From positions 3,348,001 to 3,412,000 of the forward strand of contig NC_068567.1 in the NCBI RefSeq assembly GCF_025698545.1: a stretch of DNA of 64,000 nt. Direction: 5' to 3'. Origin of the DNA: Gossypium raimondii (lineage: Eukaryota > Streptophyta > Magnoliopsida > Malvales > Malvaceae). The position numbers and the translations under genes are program-made. Positions 24,826 to 43,132 of this stretch are shown here, one piece after another (the first letter of the stretch is position 1; each line of letters opens with the position of its first letter). The notes under the pieces are model-generated. The model did not search any database and had not been told where the DNA came from. It saw nothing but the letters and a program-made list of their open reading frames with translations.

Positions 24826-26727
24826 AAATGTGCTATTTACTTTTAAAATTAATAAAATTTATTTTGTAAAACAATACTATTTTCACTATCATTTAACTAA
24901 TTTGTTGTCCAATTTACTCGTGACACTAACTCATATAAATACTTAATATATAATATAGATTCGGACAAAATTATTTTATTATTTAAGTATTATTGAAAAG
25001 TAATGTATTTTTAATATTCAGGGCCTAGAGGTACCCTCTCAGTGCTTGAAATTCATAGCGTATATGAATATAGTGTGCACATGACAATTTCCCCTAAAGT
25101 AACTCTATATGTTGTATGTTATGAGTTGAAACTACCATACTCTCTTGTTGTTTAGCACTTACGAATTTTGCCCTATTGATTATTCCTACTGATATCAATT
25201 TGAATTGTGGTTTTAAATATTTGCATATATCATATTTACTTTTTACCGATTCAGATAATATTTCAATTCGTATATTGCAAATTCGAATAATATTCAATTT
25301 GTATATTAAAATTATTATTTGTTGCAGATTCGAATGAGTAAATATATTTAAAATTTATTACTCGAATTTATTTTTTTATCTGGATAATGTATTGAATTTG
25401 GGTATTCGATAGACCTAGAAATAATTAATTTTAAATTTTAACATATTCGAAAAATGATTAAAAATATAAATTTAAAAGTTTTATGGATTCAATGAATAAT
25501 AATATTTAATTTTGATAATAATACTCAAATATTTTATGAATAATAAACAAATTCAAATTTTTAAGTTAATTTAGGAATAATTCAAAAATGCAAATAATTC
25601 AAAATTTTAACACAATGATGGTAGGGAAAATTTTTTATACCATGCTTTAATAATATTATTTAAATTTAATTAAAAATTAGGTAAAAATTAATCAGTTTTA
25701 ATGTTCTTTAACTTTTAAAATAATATGTAAGCCAAGCGGAGTTGGAACTTTAATAAAGGAATGAAAAAGAGTTGGATTTTTCTTTCTCATATTGAATATT
25801 TGTAGGTCCAATTAGAACAATTTTATTAATTTTTAAATAGTAAATAATAAATATAAAATATGGCCTATTGAGCCGGCTTAGACTCGGCTTTCCATAAAGG
25901 TTTTTTTATTTTTTAGTCATAATTCAATTTAATTTATAAACAATTTTTCTAATGAGACCAAAATACAGTTTAACAAAATTTAAAATTAATTTTATTATTC
26001 CAAAAATAATAAAATATAAAAAGATTATCTTCATTTAGAAAACGATGGTTAAAGCACTTATCGGACGGAAAAATATTATTTGTTATTAAAATAAAATTAC
26101 TTGAACCTGAATAGATGTACATAACTTTTAGACAGGTGTAATATAAAGAAAATAAGATAAAATTATTGGGACCGACCAATAAATAAAAATAAAAAAAGAA
26201 ATGTTAGGGGTGGGAGAGGCATTGAGCTGTAACAGTGTTAGGCATTATATGCATAATCATATCGTTGAATTGCGTTCGGGAAAAAACACACCACGTGCTC
26301 TACTTTGGGACTTAGCCTCCCATTTCCATTTTAAAACACCACAATGACAGTTAATCCAATTAATTATCCTATTATTATAATCTTTGGATTTTTAGAATTA
26401 TTTTGGATCCACATAGCAATAAAATATATAATTATAGGTGGTTAAATTAGTTAAATATGTCGAAATAAATATTAATTGGTAAAATAAGTTCGATTTTTTG
26501 AGAATTTAAGGAAATAGATCGATTTTAAATAAAGTGCGTAAAAGTGCACCCACTTAAATGTGTTTTCACGCACTTTCTCTAAAAACGACCTAAAATTTTT
26601 TTTAGCATATTAAGTTAATTTAGCTGTTATAAGAATATAAAAAATAATACGAATATAATATATAGTTTTAAAAATTATGTAATAGAATTAATAATATTTA
26701 AAATATTATATTTAAGTTTTAATTTGG

Positions 26728-26900
26728 TTTGGCTGATTGGGTTTTAGTTCGACTGACATGGGCATTTTTGCCAATTTAGGAGGACGTGGGTTCGTGTATA
26801 CAAAAGTGCATTATACTCTTATTTATGAGTTGCATAGGAGGGGCTATGAGTAGTTTTAGCTATTGTGTAAAAAAAATCAGATATAATCAGAACCTAAACA
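26728..26900 (+). repeat. SINE-like repeat, copy 1
   Basis: Begins GCTGATTGGGTTTTAGTTCG (box-A-like), continues with GGAGGACGTGGGTTCGTGTA (box-B-like) and ends in an A-rich segment after CAGATATAATCAGAACC. The order is shared with copies at about 27652, 28432, 40920 and 54065. tRNA-derived origin is inferred from the two boxes. Confidence 0.5.
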
Positions 26901-27651
26901 AAAATTTTACTTTAATATAATATAATTGTATTGATATATTTATTGTAATGATTTGATTAAAAATTCAAAAACTATATATCAATACTTATTTAATTGAAAA
27001 TATTAAAATATTTTACATATTAGATTAATTATTAAAATATTAAAAATATCTTGATTATTTTACATATTAGATTAATTATTAAAATATTAAAAATATCTGT
27101 TACGAAATACTACAACTTTGAGAATTATTTAATTATTGAATATTATTTAATTAATATTTCATACATTTAAAATATGTTATAGCAATATTCATTATTTAAA
27201 AGATTAAAATATTCATACTCTTGAAAAGTATTATTTTTTATTCAATATCTTAACTTTTAGGTCATAAAAAGTTATTTTATTTCCATTGTATTAAAATTTT
27301 ATTATATTAAAATAATCGACTAATCCAATTAAAATATAAAATATTAATATTATAATATTTACAATTGAAATATTTTGAGGATTTTAAGTAGTATCTATAC
27401 TATTATTAAATATTTAATTAATTCCGTGTCACACGATTTGATCAAATACTAATTTAATTGAAAATATTAAAATATTTTTCAAATAATAAATTTTATTATG
27501 AGGGTTTTATGTTTTGAATAATTAATAAATAATTATTGGAGCAAACCAATTATTTTGACTATAAAATAAAGTGATTTAATTCTTATATATTTCTTAAAAA
27601 AATATTATACATTTAATTTTGAAGCGAATATATTGTATTGTAAAACATATT

Positions 27652-27790
27652 ATTGAAGCTGATTGAGTTTTAATTTGATTGGCATGGAGATTGTTTCCAA
27701 TGCAGAAGGACGTGAATTTAAGTGCGTTAAGCGTATTATCCTTTTATTTATTGCTAGGTTATGCTCAAAAAGAGCATACATAAAATATGT
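27652..27790 (+). repeat. SINE-like repeat, copy 2
   Basis: Shares GATTGAGTTTTAATTTGATT, then GGCATGGAGATTGTTTCCAA and AGAAGGACGTGAATTTAAGT with the other copies. The 3' part is degraded. Confidence 0.5.
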
Positions 27791-28431
27791 ATATTTTTTA
27801 AAACTTTCAAGATAATTATCAAGTTTACTTATTACTTTTTTCAAAATTAAATATATAAATATTAATTATTTCATTTTATTATAAAATTATTAACTTATGT
27901 ACAAAAAATTAAAATGACTAACTTAATTTTCATTAAAGACTTGCCAAATAAATTAACCTTAATATTTTAATAACAATAGAAGTGGATAAAGCTAAATCCA
28001 AATCTATAGAATGATATTTGGAATGTGAGTTAAACTAGGATTAAAGATCTAATCTTGATGAATTTATTTTCATTCATCATTTAATTTTTGTCAAATAAAA
28101 TAATTAAAATATAATTTTATGAAAAACATATTTTTTCACATAATAGAACTCTTAATAAATAATTTAAGTTTTTAAAAATATAAATAAAAATGAAATTTTA
28201 TACTTTCACTAATAAAATTAAAATGATCATACGTTGTTTATTAGTATTTAAAAATTAAATTAAATTAATAATAATTTAAATATGTTTGTGAAATTAAAAC
28301 TTCATCCTACCATTATAATTTTTAAAAGAAATTAATTAATTGAATAAAACAAATGAGCTATCCAATAGATAAACATTTACTTAAATAAATTAAATATAAG
28401 ATTATGTTCAATTAAATCTAAATTAAATTTA

Positions 28432-28565
28432 CTGATTGAGTTTTAATTTAATTAGCATGTTTATTATTATTAATAATAAATTATATAGATTCAAGTATGT
28501 TAAAACGCATCATTCTCTCATTTATAAATTATAGAGACATTATAAATAAATAAATAATAATATTT
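28432..28565 (+). repeat. SINE-like repeat, copy 3 (degraded)
   Basis: Matches the family in ACTGATTGAGTTTTAATTTA and in the AAGTATGTTAAAACGCATCA segment; the middle is replaced by an ATT-rich run. Weakest of the copies. Confidence 0.35.
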
Positions 28566-28829
28566 ATCCGAATGATTTTTAAAAAATTATGAGCAAAAGG
28601 TTTAAGGTAAAAAATTATGAACAAAAGTAAATTGAAAATATTATCAAAGATAAGTGGCAAAATGTCATTTAAGTATAAGAATGATTATGTTATACTTTTA
28701 AATCCCACGTTAAGTTGCTTTAATTATGTTATTTTCAATTTATATAATTCCAGTTGGGCCCTTCACTTTCTTATACACATCAAAAAAAAAAAAGAAAGAA
28801 AGAAAAAGCCTTCAACTTGAAGCACAGCA

Positions 28830-34784
<5,955 letters not shown>

Positions 34785-35630
34785 CCTAATATCAACTACA
34801 AATGGCCAACAAAAAAGGCCGGTGAGGATTTACTCCCAAATTGCTCTTCCTACTTCTGGTTGAGGAAAGCTCAGACAAGTTACAAGCGAAGCTATGCATT
34901 GTAATTTATAGCACTAATTTCAAAGAGATGAAACTGTGCCTACTTATCCTTCATAAGATATGGGAAAGTTAGAGACTTGAGGAAAAGGCAAAAGTGAACT
35001 CTGTAACTTATGAAGTTGGTTCTCTACTTTATTTATTCTTTATTAACACCCTTATCCCTCCGACTTGGCTTTCTGTTTTTTATATGATGTTCTGGTTGTA
35101 TTATTATCTAATATTTGGTCCTAAAAGGAAACATATTATGCTTCTCTATTTGTTACAGACATTATTACATCATTACCGGTGCTTCGGAAGCAATCCCAGT
35201 AACCTGCTTTGATTTGTTAAGGAAAAAGAGATGCCTATCACTTGAATTTTATTACGTTTCTTAGTTTTGCACTTCCACCAAAGCAACAAATCATTTTTGC
35301 GCTGTAATATTTACATAATGTACCCGTTAAAAACATGCATTTGCAATGAAGTTGAAAATATTCGTAAGGGAAATATCTAAACAAATGTTCAACTCATTTA
35401 GGTAGTGTGGTTTGTTTGATCTTTTGCATTCTGAGATAAATCTTCACAACGAGGTCAATAGGCTGAACTCAGGAATTGGGTATGGTATGAGAAACAAATG
35501 AGCCATTTGACTTTTAAACTCTCGTATATTCACCAAAGTTAGTACAAGCCAAAAATGTCTACTGCTACATTGCTCTCTTTTATTAGTCTTTCTTACTAAT
35601 CAAAGGATGAGTTACATGTTATTCCCTAAA
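34785..35630. other. MPK16 3' UTR and convergent spacer
   Basis: The first roughly 400 bases are the likely 3' untranslated region of MPK16. The rest leads to the 3' end of the minus-strand BPM gene, whose stop is at 35631-35633. No further gene or repeat recognised. Confidence 0.45.
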
Positions 35631-38600
35631 TCACTGAAGCCTTGGTTTGACACGCCGACCATTAACATCAGAACCATCCAACGATCCTTCTTTCCGATAT
35701 CCACAAGAAATAACAGAATGCTCCCCGATTTTCGCAACATATTGCAGCAGTTCAGTAAGAACACCCGGGCAGCTTTCCTTCAAATACTCAAATCCATCTG
35801 TTTGCATCACAGCTGAAACCAATGCAACAATTTTGTCATTACTCACAATGTCCTAGGTATATAAAATTAATTAAAAAGGTACCTCTTTTTAGGTAAAAAT
35901 ATCATCCATGATATGTAACAATAAATTAAAAATACTATTTTTCCAAATTGAAAAAAATGAGAGAATTAGAGAGATGCAAGTTAAGGGTGCATATTTATGC
36001 GATCATGTATTTCCTTTAGAATTTTAATTTAGTTTCTCATTTTTCAACACTACCAAGCTAAGCATGAAAACAAAATTGTTTTTTCTCTCAATTTTCTTTC
36101 CTACCAGGCAGACTGACGGGAAAAAATCTTTCTATTTTTGTCACCCTAGCAAGAAAAGCCTAAGATTCTTGGTAGAAACATAGAAAGATGGAAAATATTA
36201 AGGGTATAATAGTGTGATGATCAAGCAATGAAGTAGGGACATGATTGCCATTGGATTAAAAAGAATCCATCCATACCATACTCATACTTCCTACCAAGAA
36301 AAGCCTAATAGGTGCAGGCAGCAGTGAAGCAATGTGGATCCAACAGTTAAAATTGTACACCATAGGAATCCTTTTTACTCGCCAAAAACAAAGTGGTGCT
36401 CCACACATTAGTGAATAGTCCACAAAGTAGCTTATAAGATTCAATTAGAATGTGACATAATGGGGTGAAACTGTTATGCATTTTAGTTATGTTTAGAATT
36501 CTCTAAGCATATTATTAGTGAATCTAAAATAATTGGTTTCCACAGTCCTTACCTTTTAAATTCTCTGGCAATGCAATGAATTTTAAGCATACACCTTTCA
36601 AATGCAAACAGTTGTGCTGTTCTGCCAAGGCTAATGTAGTTGCAACTGTGTTTATTGTAACACCCTCACAAAGTTTAGCCTCACAAAGCAATCTCATTCT
36701 CTCAAGCGCATAACGGTCAGCAGCGGCAAGCAGATGCTGAGCTACAAGCGTAGAAGCCCATTTAGAAGTTGAACCCATGAGCTCTTCCATGTCTGGCAAG
36801 GCATCCCAGTAAATGAAATGGAGCAACGCCTGCAAACATTCAACCACGGTAATAAGAAGATGGATACTATAGAACACTTACCAAGTCACCTTGGGAATCC
36901 TCACAAGAGGCTCCGCAAATTTTTATTATGCCTAGGAAAATTTAAAGATCAGAGAATGCTATGTTAATGTTTAGTTAGAAAGAAAAGACAGAGTTGAACA
37001 TTGGTTCATTATAAGGTGAGACCAAAGCAGGGCCAATAATCTCATGACATGGATCTGCTTCCATATTCCAACTCCATGTGCACCAAGTAGAAGGAAGCCA
37101 TGTCGTCATCTGTATCAAGCTTCCATATTCCAACTCCATATGTTTCATTGCATTTTATCCACTATCATGCACATTAAGCAACATTTAGAAATTAAAAGAC
37201 ATTAATGTGAGGAAATATCTAACACTTAGGACAATCAGTGCCCGATGTTACAAGTAAACAGCAGGATTCACTCATCCAAAAGCAGGATCCTCAATGCATC
37301 TAGCAGAAGCACTGCTGCAGACAGCTGAGAAATTTCATCAAAACACTTTAGAGTATATGATCATGAAATCCATGTCAGCTTAAATTATACTTGATAGTAT
37401 TCCACTATTTCAATAGGTTGTGCAAAAAGAAGAGGCAATTAGAAAGGAAGCAAAAGAGGACAGTAAACCTTAACCGAGGTTAGGAAGAATTATGTACAGG
37501 AGCACCGCCACAGGAGAGGAATCCCGATGTAGACTCCTGTATAAGTCATCCTGTATGGCACCACAATTACTCAACTAACAAAAAGAACCAACAGACCTAC
37601 CTCTTCCTATGAACCTTGCCATACCATCCAAAAACATGCTCATTACGAACACACATTATAAGTTCCTAAGAGACACAGAACAGCTTGGAGAAAGTTCAGA
37701 AACAACCATCATGTTTGGCTCCTAATCACAATAATTTGTGCTTCTAATTGTAAGACAAGGTAAAAATTTAATAAACTCTGAGATTTATGATATGCCATCA
37801 GAAAGACAATTTTCGCACAAGATCACAAACCCTGAACCAGAATCGTACATACAATAAAACCAATTCACTCTAGCAAAATTCACAATAAGACATCTACCTC
37901 AGTGAAAACAACCTTCTCTTTCTTGATACCTATTACCCTTAAGCTTGCGCAAGAGAAAACGAAGATTGTGATGCTTGAGCTCTATTTACTATCCATGGGA
38001 ACTAAAGACACACTAGCAATGGCAACGAAAAGTCAGGTAGCATTCTAATGAGCCAAGTTGCATTCCAATGAGCCTTCACCTCACCATCTACATGTAAAAT
38101 TTCTAATAACTAGACAGCACTGCAGCAAAAGAGTGCTAAGTAAAGAAAAAAAAACTTCCAACAATTCTGGTTATTTGTTGCTTCTTAGGTACTGATATTA
38201 ACCACATTCTTCATTTCATTCAAATTTAATTTGATCTTTATGAACTCCCAAAAGCTAACAAAAGAGCTGGAGAAAGAGAATGGTAGGCTAAACATCATCC
38301 TAGTTCCAAACACTAAAAATAGAAGGAAAGACAAACGTACAAAAAGAAATTATCACAAAGAACAGAACTAACTGAAGCTTCAATGCAAATAAAAATCCTA
38401 AGCATCTGTAAAGTTAAAAGCCAATCTAGTTTTCAGCAAGATTACGAACTTGCTCAATAGACCAGAAAAAGGGATGAAAGGAATAATATGAAAATAAGAT
38501 TAGATCAAGGAAGGATGAGAACCTTGAACACAGGAGCTTCCATATCTTCTACTCTAATGGACTGCGTGTTCTGGTCCTTCAATGGACCAAAAAGTTGTGC

Positions 38601-40450
38601 CCTGAATACAGGTGAGCGGGCAGCAAGGACCAACTTGTGGGCATCAAATATTTCCCCATCAACTTCAAATTTCACATCAGCTCCCTTCCCACTTTCTAGT
38701 AGCTTCCCAAAATGCTGACCAATATCAGAAGGTGGAACTGTAATAGAATAAATTTTAGGTCCCTCTGTATGGGACTTAACTACACCAACACAACAGCGAA
38801 TTGACAGGCAATCATCTTTAAGGTAGTCTGACGTCTCTAGAAGAGTTCTTTTGAAAAAGCGTTTATAACCCCTGCAACAAAGGACATGCCAACCATTTAA
38901 TGATGTTCTAACACAAAATGATACCGAAGAGGCATGAATCAAAATTACTGAGTTACTACAATAGACCACCATAGCAAGGTAGAAAATGACTGTTTACAAA
39001 TATTTGATTGGTTCAGCAAATAGTTCCACAATATTCCAGATTGCAAAAAAAAAAAAAAAGAAAGAATCAGAAATAAGACCACTAAAAGGTGAATGCACTG
39101 ATAAGCGTTTGGTTTATTCATACATTAATAGTTCTTCCAACAACAGATTAATAAATTTATTTTGATTTAAAAAAAAAAAATCGTTCTAGAGTTGAAACAA
39201 ACCATAATAATTCAATGTAAAAGTCTAGATCTTCCTATCTAGAACCTACCAAGGAAGCCAGCATGCAACTTAACTTCATTTCAACCTAGTTCCCCCTCAA
39301 TAATTCATTAGGTTTCCCGAGACTATAGGCAGATAAAACAACTGAAATTGAAATTCCAAAACTCGCCTTATAGATGTAACTGCAAGTGCGTAACTTAATC
39401 TCAATGAAAACTTTCAACAATAATTATCTACTTCAAATTTTCCAGTCCCAATTCAAATTATCAAGGCAGAAACAAAATATAAGAAAAAGGCAATATAAGT
39501 AGTACTACAACACATGGAAACATCACAACCAAACTCACCACATGCTCCCACGATACTTAAGTGTATAAGGCCCGCTCTCAAGCATCCTCCCAAAATGGCT
39601 ATGCACCTTGTGACGATCTTTCCCACTCTGGTCCAAAAGGGTCAACTCAAAGAGCGCTCTTACATCCGTTCCTTCACTTGCCAAAGCAATAAAAAGAGAA
39701 ACGTAGGTAGCATTATCTTCAGCGCTCTTTCCATCCGGGTAAAAATAAATGGCCCATTCATATCCCCCCACCATAAACGCATCGGAAGCCATGTATTTAC
39801 CCACTCCCATGCCTTTGGCAAGGGAATAGCCCTTGATCTTGAACTCATGGGACCCATTCACCGTCTCAGTCCGAGACGTAGATGAGGTTGAAGAAGAAGT
39901 AGGGGAAGAAGAAGTAGAGGGTTTAGGAAGTTCTCCGTGGAAGCTAATTGTGCCCATTAACTGCGGAAGGCTAAATTCGGGATCTTGACGATCTGGGTAT
40001 TATTATTTTAGGTTGAAAACGAAATCGAAACGGGTAATCGGTGAATGTTTACAATTCTTTTGGATTAATTGGGAATTAAAACCAGAAAAAGGGTTTTCGG
40101 GAAAGGTAACCGAGATTTTTGAAGTACGAGTCTTCTTTTTCCTTTTAGAAATCGAAAACCAGGTTTTCCTTGTTTTGGTCGGAATTGAAATGGGTAGGAA
40201 CTGAATCAGGGTTTTATCGATCGAATTCTCGTAAATTCGAATCGGCAATTAAGAACCCTAATTTGATTAAGAAAACTTCGAAATCGGAAGAGAATATCAA
40301 TAACCAAATACGGAAATAGATTAAATTCCAAATGAAAATAACTTGGAATTCGAGATATCGAAGCGAATTTTCAAACAAGATTGATAAAATTTGCAAATTC
40401 AAAAAATGAAAAGGGGGAAATTGAGAGAAATGAATAAGGCTGCTTCTTTT
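35631..40450 (-). CDS. BPM: MATH-BTB protein, BPM family CUL3 substrate adaptor (CDS 35631-39957)
   Basis: Substrate adaptor of CULLIN3 RING ubiquitin ligases; plant BPM proteins bring transcription factors (ERF/AP2, HD-ZIP) for degradation. Coding exons on the minus strand: 39957-39539, 38871-38523, 36829-36553, 35812-35631; total 408 residues, normal for the family. The Ser/Thr-rich start is followed by the MATH domain from about residue 30 ([49 protein letters not shown]) to about 165. The BTB domain runs about 200-310 ([44 protein letters not shown]). A BACK-like C-terminal helix region ([22 protein letters not shown]) follows, then a short tail GRRVKPRLQ. Start ATG 39955-39957 gives [10 protein letters not shown]. 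Intron 2 is long, about 1.7 kb. The leader extends to about 40450. Nuclear and cytosolic location expected from the family. Confidence 0.93.
37062..37134. repeat. Short direct duplication in BPM intron 2
   Basis: GCTTCCATATTCCAACTCCAT occurs near 37058 and again near 37120, separated by about 40 unrelated bases. Simple local duplication with no coding consequence. Confidence 0.7.
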
Positions 40451-40729
40451 TGTTTGATGAAAGCGTGACGGCAAAGTTGAAAAAAGTTAAAGAAATTAAA
40501 AAAAAAAAAAGTGATATATTTGATTGGCACGCACTTTTAAATAATGGAAGCAAAGCAAGGAACCTTGCTTGAAGTTTCCTTTCTCGAAGAAAATGAAAAT
40601 CAAAGGTTTGGTTTTTGGTTTTAGTGTTAGTTTTCATCTGTTCATGGATTTTGGTATTTCTTGGGCTAAGGAAAGTAGGCCTTCATCATCTTACCCTCAC
40701 AATTCAATTCCCTACATTGGATAGGTGGT

Positions 40730-40852
40730 GTAGTGTAGTTCGGTACATTTAGTTTTTTTTGTCTCATGCTATAATATCATTATAATATATAATTTTACTG
40801 CTATTGTTATTTTTATACTAACCACAGCTATACGCACCGCCCATCTAAATCC
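40730..40852. repeat. MITE relic, TTTGGATGG family
   Basis: Shares GTACATTTAGTTTTTTTTGT, ACTGCTATTGTTATTTTTAT and CTAACCACAGC with the copy at about 53758-53900. Terminal inverted repeats are mostly lost. Confidence 0.45.
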
Positions 40853-40919
40853 GCCATCAATCTACAAATTTTCAATCCAATTATATAGGTTGGTGATATA
40901 GAGCTGAATTTGTTACTTG

Positions 40920-41075
40920 CAGATTGAGTCTTAACTCAATTGGCATGGATATTGTTATCAATGTAGGAAGACGTAGGTATTATTATCCTCATATTTATAG
41001 GTTGGTAGTTCTAAGCAATATTTTTAAAAGAACAGATATAATCAAAACATATAATGAGATTATTCAAAAAAATGT
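40920..41075 (+). repeat. SINE-like repeat, copy 4
   Basis: GATTGAGTCTTAACTCAATT (good box A), GGCATGGATATTGTTATCAA, GGAAGACGTAGGTATTATTA, then AACAGATATAATCAAAACAT and ATAATGAGATTATTCAAAAA at the tail. The 3' half is the best match to the copy at 54.1 kb. Confidence 0.55.
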
Positions 41076-42063
41076 TGATGTGTAGGGTTAAATAATAAAT
41101 TTTAAACTTATTTGAGTTTATTCAGTAGGTTTAATCTTATTTTCTAATAATTTAGCATCATTTAGAAAATAAAAATATTTTAAACTTTGAAAAAACTAAT
41201 TATTATTTTATTCATCATTAATAGAATAAAATACCCAACAAACAAATCTAAAATCATTAGAAGCACGGAATTAAATAGCTATTTAATTAACCATGACTAA
41301 TTATGAGAAGTCACACATTTATCTAAAATAAAACTCGAATCCATACATTTACATAAAATTTTAAATTTCACCAATGAGCCAAAACCTAGATTATAAAAAT
41401 ATTTGACCCTTATCTCCATTTTTATCTACAAGGTTGGGCTTTAATTTTCGTGATTAGTTTAATGGTTAAAAGATGTTTCTTCGTATAATTCATTTAAACT
41501 TGAGTTTTAAGGAACAAATTATAAGATTTTTATTTGAGTTCTTAGATATAATGTATGTGTATATGATATGATTATATCCCTACCGTGTATGTGAGTACTA
41601 ATCTTTAAATTATATCGTAAAAATAATTTATCATGCTTTTACAGTTTTAATATTCACACTAATTTATTTTAATTCCAGATGGATATTATAATACCAACAT
41701 CATTACTCACATTGAGTGATCACAATTAAAGATACGATAGCTAGTTTTAGTATCAATTGATGTAAAACTAAGCAGAACTATACCTTAAAGTTAATTATTA
41801 AAGTTAGAGAGTCTAAATCCATATAGACCCCACTAAAAATTTCATGCTTTGCTATATAATATTTAAATCTCATACCTTACAATTGGGTATGTACCTGATT
41901 GATTTGAGATTAGGTTGACTTATCAATTTTAGGGTCTACTCTTATTTTTAAAATTTTTGATTTTGTTATTAATTTATGATCCATAAATAATTTTAAATTT
42001 TGTTTATGTACTTTAATTTGATTAATTTAATGAAAATGAAAATGATTAAATATGTCTACCAAG

Positions 42064-42492
42064 TAGACCTGTCCATGGGCCGGACGGCCCGGCCCGGCCC
42101 GACGGCCCGCCCGAAATATGGGAGGGTTCGGGTAAAAATATAGGCCCGAAATATGGGCTTGGGCAAAAAAATGAGGCCCGTTTAAAAAATGGGCCGGGCT
42201 CGGGCTCAACTTTTTTGGCCCGGGCCCGGCCCGGCCCGAATATAATAAATATATATTTTTTATTTTTATTTTTTAATTTTAAAATACTTTAAAAATATTT
42301 TTATTTTTTTATTTTTAAAATATTTTTTTGTGTTTATTAAAAATCGGGCCGGGCCAGGCTTGGGCTTATTATTTTTTCCTGGGCCGGGCCTGGGTAAAAT
42401 TTCAGGCCCATATTTCGGGCCGGGCTGGGCTCAGGCCTAAGAGTCAGGCCAAAATTTTTTCCCGGACCCGGCCCGGCCCATGGACAGCTCTA
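42064..42492. repeat. hAT-type MITE with GGCCCGGCC blocks and 8-base TSD
   Basis: Terminal inverted repeats TAGACCTGTCCATGGGCCGG and its near-complement CCGGCCCATGGACAGCTCTA enclose very GC-rich arms with repeated GGCCCGGCCC and an AT-rich core. The flanks carry an exact 8-base duplication CTACCAAG at 42056-42063 and 42493-42500, the size produced by hAT transposases. No open frame of transposase size. Intact-looking ends and perfect duplications suggest a fairly young insertion. Confidence 0.85.
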
Positions 42493-42525
42493 CTACCAAG
42501 TGAGATTTAACCAAAAAAAAAAAGA

Positions 42526-42810
42526 ATAAATTTCAAAACTACATATAAATTTTGATCTGGTATGAAATATTATACATTAATTTTTGATATGGTTCAATTT
42601 TCATAAAACTACTAACATAATTATTAATATAACACCATTTTAAGTTTACATACGACTTACACAACTAATTATATTTATTTATTATGAAAAAAACTGATGT
42701 ATTTATTTAAATGTATAAAATGATTTAAAACAAAAAATCATCAAGTTCATGTATCAAATTGCACATTCAATCAAAATTCATATATAATTTTAAATTTATC
42801 CCTTTTAAAA
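42526..42810. repeat. MITE, GGATAAAT family
   Basis: Starts near AATAAATTTCAAAACTACAT and ends CATATATAATTTTAAATTTATCCC. Internal order (TGATATGGTTCAATTTTCAT, AACACCATTTTAAGTTTACA, AAATTGCACATTCAATCAAA) parallels the copy at 24550-24825. It lies only about 30 bases beyond the hAT MITE. Confidence 0.5.
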
Positions 42811-42917
42811 AATAATATTTACCTTTAATCAAAACTAAAATTTTTAAATTGAAAAAATTACAACCATTTTTATCTTAAATTTATTTATTTGTAATATATG
42901 GACTCTTCCACCACTAT

Positions 42918-43132
42918 GGTCCTTTTCCAATTATTTAATGACATTTTAGCAAATTTTTTATGTTATTGACATATAATTTTGGTAATTTCTTTTATCTTCA
43001 ACCTCGAACTTTGATCTCGAATCTCAAACTCTGGTTCAAGGTTTGAAGTTCGAAATTTAAAGTAAAAGAATTATCCAAATTATATGTCAATGACAAAAAA
43101 ATAAAATATTATTAAATAATTAAAAAAAACTA
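42918..43132. repeat. Fold-back element, about 215 bases
   Basis: The left arm (AATTATTTAATGACATTTT, GACATATAATTTTGGTAATT, TCTTCAACCTCGAACTT) is the imperfect reverse complement of the right arm (AAGTTCGAAATTTAAAGT, AATTATCCAAATTATATGTC, ATTATTAAATAATT). The whole stretch would fold into one long hairpin with a short loop. Most likely a MITE. Confidence 0.6.

Larger units (their letters stand above)
24001..28800. other. Long AT-rich gene desert
   Basis: No supported gene. It contains a GGATAAAT-family MITE (about 24550-24825), a 46-base inverted repeat at 26531-26576 whose arms match AAAGTGCGT / ACGCACTTT, a 47-base-period direct duplication at 27011-27098, and three SINE-like copies at about 26728, 27652 and 28432. 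The patch 26260-26340 is less AT-rich and includes CACCACGTGC, a G-box-like word. The final part leads into the MPK16 leader. Confidence 0.45.
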
